DNA from: Parapedobacter defluvii
GTDB lineage: Bacteria > Bacteroidota > Bacteroidia > Sphingobacteriales > Sphingobacteriaceae
Direction of reading: 5' to 3'
Length of the DNA: 64,000 nucleotides
NCBI RefSeq assembly: GCF_014642075.1
Contig: NZ_BMIK01000005.1
Location: 62,001-126,000, forward strand
How positions within the stretch are numbered: the first letter of the stretch is position 1; every line of letters starts with the position of its first letter. A program made the position numbers and the translations under genes. Shown here piece after piece: positions 36,136 to 44,829 of the stretch. The notes below the pieces were generated by a model that worked only from the letters and a program-made list of their open reading frames with translations, did not search any database and had not been told where the DNA came from.

Positions 36136-36885
36136 TTAGAGGACCTTGATACTTTTCTGCGTGAAGGAACTTAACAGTTGATCCGTCGGATCCAGCTCAG
36201 TAATCAAGTAATCCACCTGATTAGCGGAGCAGATATTCAGCCATTTAACTGTATTCAGCTTTTCGGAAATGCTGATGACCGCTACTTTCTTAGCCGATCG
36301 GATGAGCGCTTTCTTTACCTGTACCACTTCCCAGTCCAGGTCTGTCAATCCTTCTTCAGATGAAAACGCGTTGGCTCCCAAGATGCACAGATCCGCTTTT
36401 AAACCCGCCAGTTGATTGACAACGCTCGCACCAATGTGGAGATTCGCGTTTTTTGTCAATTTTCCCCCGATGCTGATAACGTCAAGGCTTTCGTGCTGGG
36501 CGAGCGTGATCGCGACCTGTGGACTGATGGTGATGAAAGTTGCTTTCAGCGCAGTGGGAATGGCCTTTGCGAGTTCAAGCATGGTAGTGCCCCCTTCTGT
36601 AAGGATGACCATGCTGTTTTTAATCAACGATAAGGCTTTTCGCGCAATATGTGCCTTGGCATTGGCTGCATATACAATGTTATCCGCATTGAAAGGCGTG
36701 ACGAAGGACTTACTGACAGCGCCCCCGTGTACGCGTATGATCTTGCCCTCTGCAGCCAATTCTTTAATATCGCGGCGGATGGTGTCGTCAGAAACATTGA
36801 GCTGCTCGCTTAAGTCCACAGAAAGAACTTTATTGTGCAAATCTACTTCCCGTAAAATAAGGGCTTGTCGTTTATCTTTTCTCAT
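36136..36885 (-). CDS. DeoR-family transcriptional regulator
   Basis: A 249-residue repressor-type regulator. The N-terminal winged helix-turn-helix is typical (VLSVDLSEQLNVSDDTIRRDIKEL, then GKIIRVHGGAV), and the C-terminal domain has the DeoR sugar-phosphate-binding pattern (ILTEGGTTMLELAKAIP, then DLCILGANAFSSEEGLTDLDWEVVQVKKALI). Effectors in this family are phosphorylated sugars, including amino-sugar phosphates. It is divergent from the SusC operon at 37175, which encodes a sugar kinase and a MurQ-like enzyme, so a sugar phosphate from that pathway is a likely inducer. It is convergent with the esterase-GH43 gene, only 8 nt away. Confidence 0.93.
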   Translation of the reverse strand: MRKDKRQALILREVDLHNKVLSVDLSEQLNVSDDTIRRDIKELAAEGKIIRVHGGAVSKSFVTPFNADNIVYAANAKAHIARKALSLIKNSMVILTEGGTTMLELAKAIPTALKATFITISPQVAITLAQHESLDVISIGGKLTKNANLHIGASVVNQLAGLKADLCILGANAFSSEEGLTDLDWEVVQVKKALIRSAKKVAVISISEKLNTVKWLNICSANQVDYLITELDPTDQLLSSFTQKSIKVL

Positions 36886-36935
36886 AGTTGGTTGTGTTAA
36901 CGTGTTTGCGGTTTTACTGCATATAATGGTGTATT

Positions 36936-36951
36936 AAATACTGCAAATATA
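36936..36951 (-). promoter_or_regulatory. Putative deoR promoter -7 with shared 15-bp element
   Basis: On the reverse strand TATATTTG (complement of 36944-36951) matches TAnnTTTG and would give a leader of about 60 nt for the DeoR gene. It overlaps the 15-bp sequence AAATACTGCAAATAT (36936-36950), which recurs with one change at 37077-37091 next to the SusC promoter. The repeat is a candidate DeoR operator, but part of it may simply be the -7 element. Confidence 0.4.
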
Positions 36952-37076
36952 GCATGGTTTAATCGGAAAATCTACCTGATTCTGATCAGTAAGTGTAGTT
37001 TTTGAGGGCTTTATGTAAATTATTGCTGTGAATTACTTTCTGTTATTTTGCGGTTTTATATATTTTAAATCAAAAT

Positions 37077-37093
37077 AAATATTGCAAATATTT
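37077..37093. promoter_or_regulatory. Candidate operator overlapping the SusC promoter
   Basis: A perfect inverted repeat, AAATATT-GCA-AATATTT, covers the -33 TTG of the promoter for the SusC gene at 37175. Its first 15 bases match the element at 36936-36950 at 14 positions. Binding by the divergently encoded DeoR protein here would block transcription. No experimental motif for this regulator is known to me. Confidence 0.45.
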
Positions 37094-37112
37094 GAAATGT
37101 AAGTTATATTTG
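37082..37112 (+). promoter_or_regulatory. Bacteroidota-type promoter for the region E operon
   Basis: TTG at 37082-37084, a 20-nt spacer and TATATTTG at 37105-37112 match the Bacteroidota TTTG/TAnnTTTG promoter pattern. The start of transcription would be near 37119, about 55 nt ahead of the SusC ATG. The rest of the 289-bp gap between the divergent genes is AT-rich and holds nothing else I can name. Confidence 0.55.
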
Positions 37113-37174
37113 TCGAGATAATGCCGATTTTGACTTAAGGCGGCAGAAAATAAGCATTAACCAAATTATATTTT

Positions 37175-40100
37175 ATGAAGAGAGTTTACGTGGTAGTTTT
37201 TATCAGGCTAAGCATGATCAGATCGGCACTTTTACGTTTCGGGGGGATAATGGTGTTGCTGATGATTGCCCTGTTGTCTTCGGCCCAAGAAGGGAATCAG
37301 GCCCAAGTCTCCGGTCGGGTAACCGACGATAGCGGGCAGCCTGTTTCGGGCGTATCGGTGACGGTTAAATATCGCTCGGAGATTGACGTTGCAACCGACG
37401 ACAAAGGACAATTTTCAATCGTTGTTTCACCAAATGACACATTGCTTTTTACACATGTTGGCTATGCATCACAGGAAATTCCTGTAGAAAATCGCATTGT
37501 TTTTAATGTGATCATGGTGACTTCGGAAAGCATGATGGAGGAGATTACTGTCGTGGGTTATGGAACACAGCGGAAAATAACGTTCACCGGTGCACAATCA
37601 ACCATTTCGATCCGCGAGATGGAAAAGACTTCCACGCCGTCTTTATCAAACGCGATCGCGGGTAAACTACCAGGCATCATTACACGGCAATCCAGCGGTG
37701 AACCGGGTGCTGACGCTGCGCAGGTTTTCATCAGGGGATTGTCGACATTTGGAAACAATGCACCACTGATCCTGATAGATGGGGTAGAACGAAACATGAA
37801 CCAGATAAATGCACAGGAAATCGAAAGTTTCACGATCCTGAAAGACGCATCTGCCACGGCCGTCTACGGCGTCCGGGGGGCCAATGGCGTCATCATTATC
37901 AACACAAAACGGGGCACGGTCGGAAAGCCAACCGTTATGTTCAGAAGCGAGGCGGCATCATTGACTGCGTTGCGACTGCCGAATTACATCAATGGTGGTG
38001 AATATGCATTGCTCATGAATGAAGCGAGAAGTTACCAAGGTTTGGCACCCCGTTGGTCGGATGAAGAAGTCAATAAGTTTTTTGAACAAACGGATCCTTA
38101 TTTATATCCCAATTCGGATTGGACCGCAACTGTGCTGAACCAAAAAACGTGGCAGACAATCAGCAACCTAAGTGTTACCGGAGGGTCCGAAATAATCAAG
38201 TATTATACGAACGTAGGATATACGTTGCAAAACGGAATCTATAAACAGGATCCTGCGAATAAATACAATACCAATGCGAATATTAAGCGGTATAATTTCA
38301 GGAGTAACGTCGATGTTAACTTGTCGAAAGACCTAACCATGCAGCTTGGGATAGGCGGCATTATTCAGAATGGCAATTACCCCGGCGCATCGGCTGATCA
38401 GATATTCAACATGTTGCGTGTGATCTCTCCAATTGCCTACCCAGTGCTGAATCCAGACGGCACACCGGGCGGTGCCTCCACGTACGTAGGGGGGAACCCT
38501 TGGGGATTAGCTACACAATCGGGCTATTCCACGCAAGACCATACAACCCTGCAAGCAACATTCGGCGGTCGGTGGGATCTCTCTTCGCTCCTCACCGAAG
38601 GATTGTCGGTGCGCGGGCTTTTTTCCTATGACCGTTATGCACTCACGAGTAATGTGCGGGCGAAAGAATTTGAAGTGAAACGTTATTTGGGTAAAGATCC
38701 CGATACCGGCGAGGATCTCTATAGTGCGCCTTATCGGGAAGAAAAGCCATTGGGCTATGGAATAAGCAATGCGGGAAACCGGGCGATTTACATGGAAGGC
38801 CAGGTTAATTTCGAGCGTCAAATTGATGCCCATTACGTGACGGCCATGTTACTATACAATCAACGGGACTATGTGGATCTTACTGCGGGTAGTTCGATAT
38901 TGAATCTGCCGTTTCGAAAGCAGGGTGTCTCTGGCAGGGCTACTTATTCGTTTGATGACCGTTACTTGGCCGAGGTAAACTTTGGATACAATGGGTCAGA
39001 AAATTTTCCAAAGGGCAAACGTTTCGGGTTGTTTCCTGCTTTTTCAGCCGGTTGGGTGGTTTCAAACGAGAACTTTTGGAATATATCAGTGATCAACCAC
39101 TTTAAAATCAGAGGATCCCATGGGAAAGTCGGTAACGACCAAATCGGCCAGCGGTTCTTGTTCCTCAATACCATTAATACCGCGGGACAATCCTATCTGT
39201 TCGGCCCGGATCAGCAGTTGTATTATGGGATGGAGGAAAACCAGATCGGGAATGATCGCATCACATGGGAACGTGCCACGAAAAATAACGTGGGTATTGA
39301 CCTAGGGTTGTGGAATGACCGGATTACGCTGCAAGTCGATGCCTTCAATGAGCACCGGTCGGGAATATTGATGCGCCGATCAACGGTTCCAGACGTTGCA
39401 GGCTTTTTCCCGTGGTCTATTCCCTATGCCAACATCGGCGTGATGAAAAATAAGGGGTTGGATGCCTTGTTGGAGATGCGTAATTCAACTACCTCGGGTT
39501 GGATGTATACATTCCGCGGGAATTTTACTTTTGCCAAAAACACGATCGTTGAAAATGATGAACCTCAACGTCGATATCCGTACCTTTCGTCGAGGGGATT
39601 GGCACTGAATACGCATCATGTTTATATCGCAGAGGGCTTATTTGCGAGCGAAGAAGAGATTAAAGCATGGCCTCGTCAGACATTTTCGGTAACCCGGCCG
39701 GGGGACGTCAAGTACCGTGATATAAACGGAGACGGAGTTATTGACTCGTACGACCAGGTGCCAGTAGGTTATCCCAGGCTGCCGCAAATGTCTTTCGGTT
39801 TCGGTGGTACGATTGCATATAAATGGTTTGATGTAAGCCTGTACTTTACCGGAGCGGCGCAGTCGAGCATTTTTCTAAATGGCTACTCCATTTGGCCATT
39901 CTATGATGGGGAAGGCGTTAATAATGTCCTGCGTGAATATTATGACAATCGCTGGACGCCCGATCAGCCGGACGCACATTATCCGGCGATCGATAGGGGC
40001 AATAATCCGAATAACTTTCTGAATTCGACGATTTGGCTTCGTAATGGCAATTACTTGAGGCTTCGTAATGCGGAAATCGGTTTCAATGTGCCGGAGCATT

Positions 40101-40264
40101 TGACCCACCGATTGCACCTGAAAGAACTACGATTGTTTGTCAACGGCATGAACTTATACACCTGGGATCACGTGAAGATCATCGATCCTGAATCAAATGA
40201 CGGCACGGGTGGCTATCCGCTGCAACGCTCGGTCAATTTTGGACTGCAAATTAAATTCAATTGA
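37175..40264 (+). CDS. SusC/RagA-type TonB-dependent transporter
   Basis: A complete 1029-residue importer that opens the long region E operon. It has an N-terminal signal (hydrophobic GIMVLLMIALLSSAQ), a carboxypeptidase-D-like domain at about 43-120 (VSGRVTDDSGQPVSGVSVTV), the plug with EITVVGYGTQRKITFTGAQS and LKDASATAVYGVRGANG, and the barrel ending GLQIKFN. There is no STN domain, so regulation is probably through the divergent DeoR gene rather than by sigma signalling. The stop codon overlaps an in-frame TTG of the SusD gene, and the ATG of SusD is 20 nt on. Substrate is discussed under the operon; no glycosidase accompanies it. Confidence 0.96.
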   Translation: MKRVYVVVFIRLSMIRSALLRFGGIMVLLMIALLSSAQEGNQAQVSGRVTDDSGQPVSGVSVTVKYRSEIDVATDDKGQFSIVVSPNDTLLFTHVGYASQEIPVENRIVFNVIMVTSESMMEEITVVGYGTQRKITFTGAQSTISIREMEKTSTPSLSNAIAGKLPGIITRQSSGEPGADAAQVFIRGLSTFGNNAPLILIDGVERNMNQINAQEIESFTILKDASATAVYGVRGANGVIIINTKRGTVGKPTVMFRSEAASLTALRLPNYINGGEYALLMNEARSYQGLAPRWSDEEVNKFFEQTDPYLYPNSDWTATVLNQKTWQTISNLSVTGGSEIIKYYTNVGYTLQNGIYKQDPANKYNTNANIKRYNFRSNVDVNLSKDLTMQLGIGGIIQNGNYPGASADQIFNMLRVISPIAYPVLNPDGTPGGASTYVGGNPWGLATQSGYSTQDHTTLQATFGGRWDLSSLLTEGLSVRGLFSYDRYALTSNVRAKEFEVKRYLGKDPDTGEDLYSAPYREEKPLGYGISNAGNRAIYMEGQVNFERQIDAHYVTAMLLYNQRDYVDLTAGSSILNLPFRKQGVSGRATYSFDDRYLAEVNFGYNGSENFPKGKRFGLFPAFSAGWVVSNENFWNISVINHFKIRGSHGKVGNDQIGQRFLFLNTINTAGQSYLFGPDQQLYYGMEENQIGNDRITWERATKNNVGIDLGLWNDRITLQVDAFNEHRSGILMRRSTVPDVAGFFPWSIPYANIGVMKNKGLDALLEMRNSTTSGWMYTFRGNFTFAKNTIVENDEPQRRYPYLSSRGLALNTHHVYIAEGLFASEEEIKAWPRQTFSVTRPGDVKYRDINGDGVIDSYDQVPVGYPRLPQMSFGFGGTIAYKWFDVSLYFTGAAQSSIFLNGYSIWPFYDGEGVNNVLREYYDNRWTPDQPDAHYPAIDRGNNPNNFLNSTIWLRNGNYLRLRNAEIGFNVPEHLTHRLHLKELRLFVNGMNLYTWDHVKIIDPESNDGTGGYPLQRSVNFGLQIKFN

Positions 40265-40284
40265 AAATATTAATCATTATACAG

Positions 40285-42087
40285 ATGAAGAAGTTCGTTG
40301 CATTTGGGCTGATTGCTGTTGTCCAGCTCATTGTCAGTTCATGCCAAAAAGGTTTTTTGGATAAGGCGCCTGAAGAGGATATTGTTATTGAGGAGGCGTT
40401 TCTACAGCGGCGTTACGCAGAGGCGTTCCTAACCGACATCTACGCAGGGATTCCGAATGAAATTTATTTTACAGATATGGCTGAAATTCAGCCGTTTGTT
40501 ATCGCGTCTGATGAATTAAATGTACCTTGGCCTGAAAAATTCGCCAAGTTGATCAACCGGGGGTCATGGAATGCGTTCAATGTGGCGGGCCAGATTTGGA
40601 AGAATATGTACGAGGGGATCCGGAAGGCAAATATTTTCCTCAAGTATATCGAATTGACGCCATTGGATGGTTCATTTACCCAAGTGGATAAGGACAGATG
40701 GATCGGTGAAGCGGTATTTCTGCGTGCTTTTTACCATTTTATACTCATGCGGATATACGGGCCGGTGCCGATTATGGATTATGCAGCCAATTTGGATGAC
40801 GATTTTCTGCAGATCAAGCGCCGGCCGTTGGATGAGTGTGTATCCTTTGTCGTTAGCCAGTGCGACGAGGCGATCCGGCTCCTGCCCATGCAGGTGGTTG
40901 ACAGTCGCCATTTGGGGCGGCCCACTGCAGCGGCTGCACTGGCTCTTAAAGCGCGGGTGTTGCTTTACCATGCAAGCCCACTTTGGAATGGGAATCCGGA
41001 TTATGCTGGATTTGTCGACAATGAGGGTACGCCCTTGTTTTCGGCGGCGCAGTCTCCGGATCGCTGGAAGATTGCTGCCGAAGCAAACAAACAATGCATC
41101 GATCGCTGCGAAGAAGCGGGGTATCGATTATTTCGGGTTGCCGGCAACAATCCCGTGGCCAATTATCAACAATTGTTCATCACCAATCACAATGAAGAGG
41201 TGCTTTTTGCGCGGAACAGCGGTCGTGATGGCTGGATGGAACGATGTGCATTTCCCGCGAGTTTGGGAGGGTGGAACGGATGGAATCCGACCCAGCGTAT
41301 CATTGATGCATATGAAATGGCCAATGGCATGGCCCCGATAACGGGTTATTCAGGTAATGGTAATCCAATCATCAATGAAGCTTCGGGATACCAGGAGTCG
41401 GGTTATGCGGCATCGGATGATCCATCGGGCAGGTGGCTTGCGGGAGTTCGTAATATGTACGTTGGCCGTGATCCGCGGTTCTATGCGACAATTAATTTCA
41501 ACGGTGCCGGTTTTGGGGGCAGGCGACTGGAATTTTGGCAAACAGGTGCCGATGGCAGAGGGAACGCGGGCAGGGACTACAACACAACGGGCTATTTGCT
41601 GAAGAAATTTCTAGAGCCTTCTGTGAATATTTCAAGAGGGGAGTACTCGTTAAAGACCTGGATTTTCTTTCGATTAGGCGAGTTTTATCTCAATTATGCA
41701 GAGGCGTTGAATGAGTCCGACGGTCCCGTTCCCGACGTGTATTATTATGTGAATGCTATCCGGGAGCGGGCAGGAATGCCTCCGCTCCCAACGGGACTTT
41801 CGCAAGCCCAGATGCGTGAACGTATCCGGCACGAAAGGCGGATTGAGCTAGCTTTTGAAACACATCGATATTTCGATTGTCACCGATGGAAGGTGGCTCA
41901 GCAAACGGAAAGTGGTGCCTTCCAGGGGATGAATGTTGCCGCAGGCACACATCTACAAGATGATGCATTTTATGAGCGGACTGTGTTTGAAACGCGCGTG
42001 TTCCAGGCACCCACACATTACCTGTTTCCCATACCCCAATCTGAAATTGACAAAAGCCCCGGTATCGTTCAAAACCCAGGTTGGTAA
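40285..42087 (+). CDS. SusD/RagB-type lipoprotein
   Basis: A 600-residue SusD-like lipoprotein from ATG 40285; an in-frame TTG at 40261 overlapping the SusC stop is less likely. The lipobox is IVSSC with Cys20. Family segments are FLDKAPEEDIVIEEAF, GEAVFLRAFYHFILMRIYGPVP, RLGEFYLNYAEALNES, RRIELAFETHRYFDCHRWK and the terminal PGIVQNPGW. It pairs with the SusC above. It is larger than average, with a long middle region rich in Gly and aromatic residues (SLGGWNGWNPTQRIIDAYEM). Ligand unknown. Confidence 0.95.
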   Translation: MKKFVAFGLIAVVQLIVSSCQKGFLDKAPEEDIVIEEAFLQRRYAEAFLTDIYAGIPNEIYFTDMAEIQPFVIASDELNVPWPEKFAKLINRGSWNAFNVAGQIWKNMYEGIRKANIFLKYIELTPLDGSFTQVDKDRWIGEAVFLRAFYHFILMRIYGPVPIMDYAANLDDDFLQIKRRPLDECVSFVVSQCDEAIRLLPMQVVDSRHLGRPTAAAALALKARVLLYHASPLWNGNPDYAGFVDNEGTPLFSAAQSPDRWKIAAEANKQCIDRCEEAGYRLFRVAGNNPVANYQQLFITNHNEEVLFARNSGRDGWMERCAFPASLGGWNGWNPTQRIIDAYEMANGMAPITGYSGNGNPIINEASGYQESGYAASDDPSGRWLAGVRNMYVGRDPRFYATINFNGAGFGGRRLEFWQTGADGRGNAGRDYNTTGYLLKKFLEPSVNISRGEYSLKTWIFFRLGEFYLNYAEALNESDGPVPDVYYYVNAIRERAGMPPLPTGLSQAQMRERIRHERRIELAFETHRYFDCHRWKVAQQTESGAFQGMNVAAGTHLQDDAFYERTVFETRVFQAPTHYLFPIPQSEIDKSPGIVQNPGW

Positions 42088-42220
42088 TGTGCTATAAAAA
42101 CCAATAAATATCATTGAAAATGAAATCTGCATAAATTGTCATAAACATAAAACATGAATTTAGCGAAGCGATCTCTTGAACGCCGCTGAGAACAAACAGC
42201 ATGTAAAAAAAATGATCTTA

Positions 42221-43417
42221 ATGAAAAAGAGTACAAATCTTGGTATTGCAATCACATCGATGCTGCTCCTGGCGGGCTGCAGTGCAGAGGTGCAGATCGA
42301 CGAAGATACGGCTACCGTACAAGGGTTCGGTAAAGTATATATCCCGCAGGCAAACTATCGTCCACTTTCGGCAACTGTTACCTTGACAGCGGACGAATTT
42401 CTGCTGAAATACAACGCTTTTTACGGTGGAATGAAAAAGGCAGGGCATCGAATTTCGCTGTCGTTCGTTACGGACGAAACGCTGGTAGACGAATACAATG
42501 AGAAATACGGAACAGACTACCTGAGCTTGCCGGTAGGGAGCTATGAGATGCCCAACTTGACAGGCGCTATTGAATCCGGTCAAAACTCAACGCCGATTTT
42601 CAATGTTATATTAAAGCCAAAAGGATATCTGGAGCCATTTAAACCTTACCTGCTGCCGATTACCGTCGAGGCCGAGGGTGCACCCGTCAATGAGGCGCTC
42701 CAAACGGTATATTTTGAAGTCATTGCGTCTTTTGGGCCGGGGGAAGTGCCACGGGAAAAGATATTATCGTTAGGTGCAGATCAACGTAACCTGCTGATTC
42801 CATTCGTCGATGGTAAACTGATTGTACGGGATGGGGACGGCGCACTGCAACTGTATGCCACTGATGATGCAGGAGCGTTTGGCAACCCGGTGCAGATCGG
42901 TGCAGGGTGGCAGATTTTTAACCAGATTTTTTATTTTGAACCGGACCGGGTTGTGGGGATCGCTACAGACGTGATTCAATATCAAGTAGACGGTAACGGC
43001 GGGTTTGGAAGCAGTCGTACCATTGGATGGGGCTGGAATATATTCGAAAAGATTTTTCCATACAAGCATTTTTTGATCGGTGTGCGGCCCGATGGTTTAA
43101 CGACAGCTTATCCGTATAATGAACAGGGTGATCTGGATGGGGCGAATATCCGCGATATTGCCTCAGATTGGAACCGGTATGAACAGCTGTTTGCTTACGG
43201 TTCTTCACTTTTGGGGATTGAGGCAGATGGTACGCTATGGCAAATTCCCATGTCTGAGACGAATATGCCGCAGCAACGGGTTCAATTGGGAAGCGGTTGG
43301 GATATGTATCAATCCGTGGTTGCGTCGGGAAATGACCTATTAGCGATCGACGAATCAGGGGATTTGTGGCGGTATAAATTTGATGTCAAAGGTTTTTGGC
43401 CCTTGAAAGCGGAATAA
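42221..43417 (+). CDS. DUF1735/tachylectin-like propeller lipoprotein
   Basis: Surface lipoprotein of 398 residues from ATG 42221 (lipobox LLLAGC, Cys20); ATG 42212 is also possible. The N-terminal part (about 30-170) has the beta-sandwich pattern of DUF1735-like proteins of SusCD loci (LVDEYNEKYGTDYLSLPVGSY). From about residue 180 at least four repeats of about 45 residues follow a pattern of GW-x-hF-x-x-hF then L-x-G-h-x-x-D-G, for example GAGWQIFNQIFYF, GWGWNIFEKIFPY, ASDWNRYEQLFAY and GSGWDMYQSVVAS. These match tachylectin-2-type lectin propellers, which bind N-acetyl amino sugars such as GlcNAc. This makes it a surface sugar-binding protein, with specificity inferred. The 133 bp before it contain no other gene. 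Confidence 0.75.
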   Translation: MKKSTNLGIAITSMLLLAGCSAEVQIDEDTATVQGFGKVYIPQANYRPLSATVTLTADEFLLKYNAFYGGMKKAGHRISLSFVTDETLVDEYNEKYGTDYLSLPVGSYEMPNLTGAIESGQNSTPIFNVILKPKGYLEPFKPYLLPITVEAEGAPVNEALQTVYFEVIASFGPGEVPREKILSLGADQRNLLIPFVDGKLIVRDGDGALQLYATDDAGAFGNPVQIGAGWQIFNQIFYFEPDRVVGIATDVIQYQVDGNGGFGSSRTIGWGWNIFEKIFPYKHFLIGVRPDGLTTAYPYNEQGDLDGANIRDIASDWNRYEQLFAYGSSLLGIEADGTLWQIPMSETNMPQQRVQLGSGWDMYQSVVASGNDLLAIDESGDLWRYKFDVKGFWPLKAE

Positions 43418-43468
43418 TAACGGATGAAAGGTAATATTAGTTTTTCACTAAGCTTTAATTTTAATTGC

Positions 43469-44815
43469 ATGAAACAAAAATTCAACAGAAGGGAATTTAT
43501 TAGTATGGCTGCTGCTGCGGGAACCGGGTTAGCGGTTGCCGGTCCGAATTTTGCGCTCGGACAGGAATCAAAAAAACCAGCAATTCTCGGCGGCAGCAAA
43601 GCCTATACGAGTGGCTTTAGCGCATGGCCATTGTTCGATGACCGTGAGGAAAAAGCACTCGTTTCGGTGCTAAAAAGTGGGAATTGGGGACGCCTGAACG
43701 GCCCCGTAGTGGCGGAGTTTGAAAAGGCATATGCTGGCCTCAATGGAGCCGGTCATTGCCTGGGAGTATCCAGCGGTACGGCAGCGTTAACCACGATTTT
43801 GGGCGCATTGGGTATTGGGCCGGGGGATGAAGTAGTAATTCCGGTATATACCTTCATTGCTACTTACAATGTGGTGGTGCTCAACTATGCATTGCCAATC
43901 CTGGTGGATACGGATATCGAAACATTCCAGATTGATGTTAAAAAGGCGGAAGCTGCGGTAACCGCGCAGACAAAAGCTATCATGCCGGTGCATATCGGCG
44001 GTACGCCAGCAGATATCGATGCACTCATACGGCTGGGCGAAAAGGCTGGTATTCCAATCATCGAGGATGCTTGCCAGGCTCACCTTGCAGAGTGGAAAGG
44101 TAAAAAGGTGGGCAACTTCGGGCTGGCTGGCGCTTTCAGCTTCCAGTCATCCAAAAACCTGAACTGCGCGGAAGGCGGAGCGATCCTGACCAACGATGCA
44201 GATTTCGCGCGTGCTTGTTATACGTTCCATAATCAAGGGCAGGGTGGAACCGGTACGTCTTATGGTACCGGATCGGGAACGAGGGCCACAAACTTAAGGC
44301 TTACTGAGTTCCAGGGGAACCTGTTGTTGGCACAGATGACGCGCCTGCAGCAACAGGTGGAAACGAGAACGGAAAACGCCAAATACCTGACCGAACTATT
44401 GGCTGATATCCCTGGTATCGAACCGGCAAAATGGTATCCGGGTACTACGCGGAGTGCCTATCACTTATATATGTTCCGCTACCTGAAAGAACATTTTCAC
44501 GGCCTGAGCCGCGGTAAATTTGTAGAAGCCCTGAATGCAGAGGGAATTCCGTGTGACCCCGGATATGGGCAGATGAACCGCGATGCATATGTGACCGGGC
44601 TGGCCTCAAATCCGCACTATCTGCGTATTTATGGAGAGAAAACCATGAAAGAGTGGCTGGACCGTAATCAATGTCCGCAGAACGATACGTTAACAAGAGA
44701 ACAGTCGCTGTGGTTTTTTCAGACTATGTTACTTGGAACGCGGGAAAACATGGAACAGATCGCTGAAGCGATACGGAAAATCCAAAAGTACGCGAAGCAA
44801 ATTGCGAAGGCTTAA
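43469..44815 (+). CDS. Tat-exported DegT/DnrJ/EryC1-type aminotransferase
   Basis: PLP-dependent aminotransferase-fold protein of 448 residues. ATG 43469 is preferred because a twin-arginine signal begins there (FNRREFISMAAAAG, cleavage after about ALGQ); the earlier ATG at 43424 adds 15 residues. The PLP-anchoring Lys is Lys229 in SFQSSKNLNCAEGG, and the cofactor-binding IEDACQAHLAEW and GVSSGTAALTTILGALGIG segments are intact. Family members transaminate 3- or 4-keto sugars, usually as nucleotide sugars in the cytoplasm. Export of a folded, cofactor-loaded enzyme by Tat suggests action on a free keto sugar in the periplasm. It lies between the lectin lipoprotein and the MurQ-like gene. Confidence 0.85.
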   Translation: MKQKFNRREFISMAAAAGTGLAVAGPNFALGQESKKPAILGGSKAYTSGFSAWPLFDDREEKALVSVLKSGNWGRLNGPVVAEFEKAYAGLNGAGHCLGVSSGTAALTTILGALGIGPGDEVVIPVYTFIATYNVVVLNYALPILVDTDIETFQIDVKKAEAAVTAQTKAIMPVHIGGTPADIDALIRLGEKAGIPIIEDACQAHLAEWKGKKVGNFGLAGAFSFQSSKNLNCAEGGAILTNDADFARACYTFHNQGQGGTGTSYGTGSGTRATNLRLTEFQGNLLLAQMTRLQQQVETRTENAKYLTELLADIPGIEPAKWYPGTTRSAYHLYMFRYLKEHFHGLSRGKFVEALNAEGIPCDPGYGQMNRDAYVTGLASNPHYLRIYGEKTMKEWLDRNQCPQNDTLTREQSLWFFQTMLLGTRENMEQIAEAIRKIQKYAKQIAKA

Positions 44816-44829
44816 AAAAAGGAGAATAC

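Noticed and set aside
36416-36937. Open frame of 173 codons opposite the DeoR gene
   Set aside because: The opposite strand encodes an intact DeoR regulator with full motifs; the antisense translation has no recognisable features.
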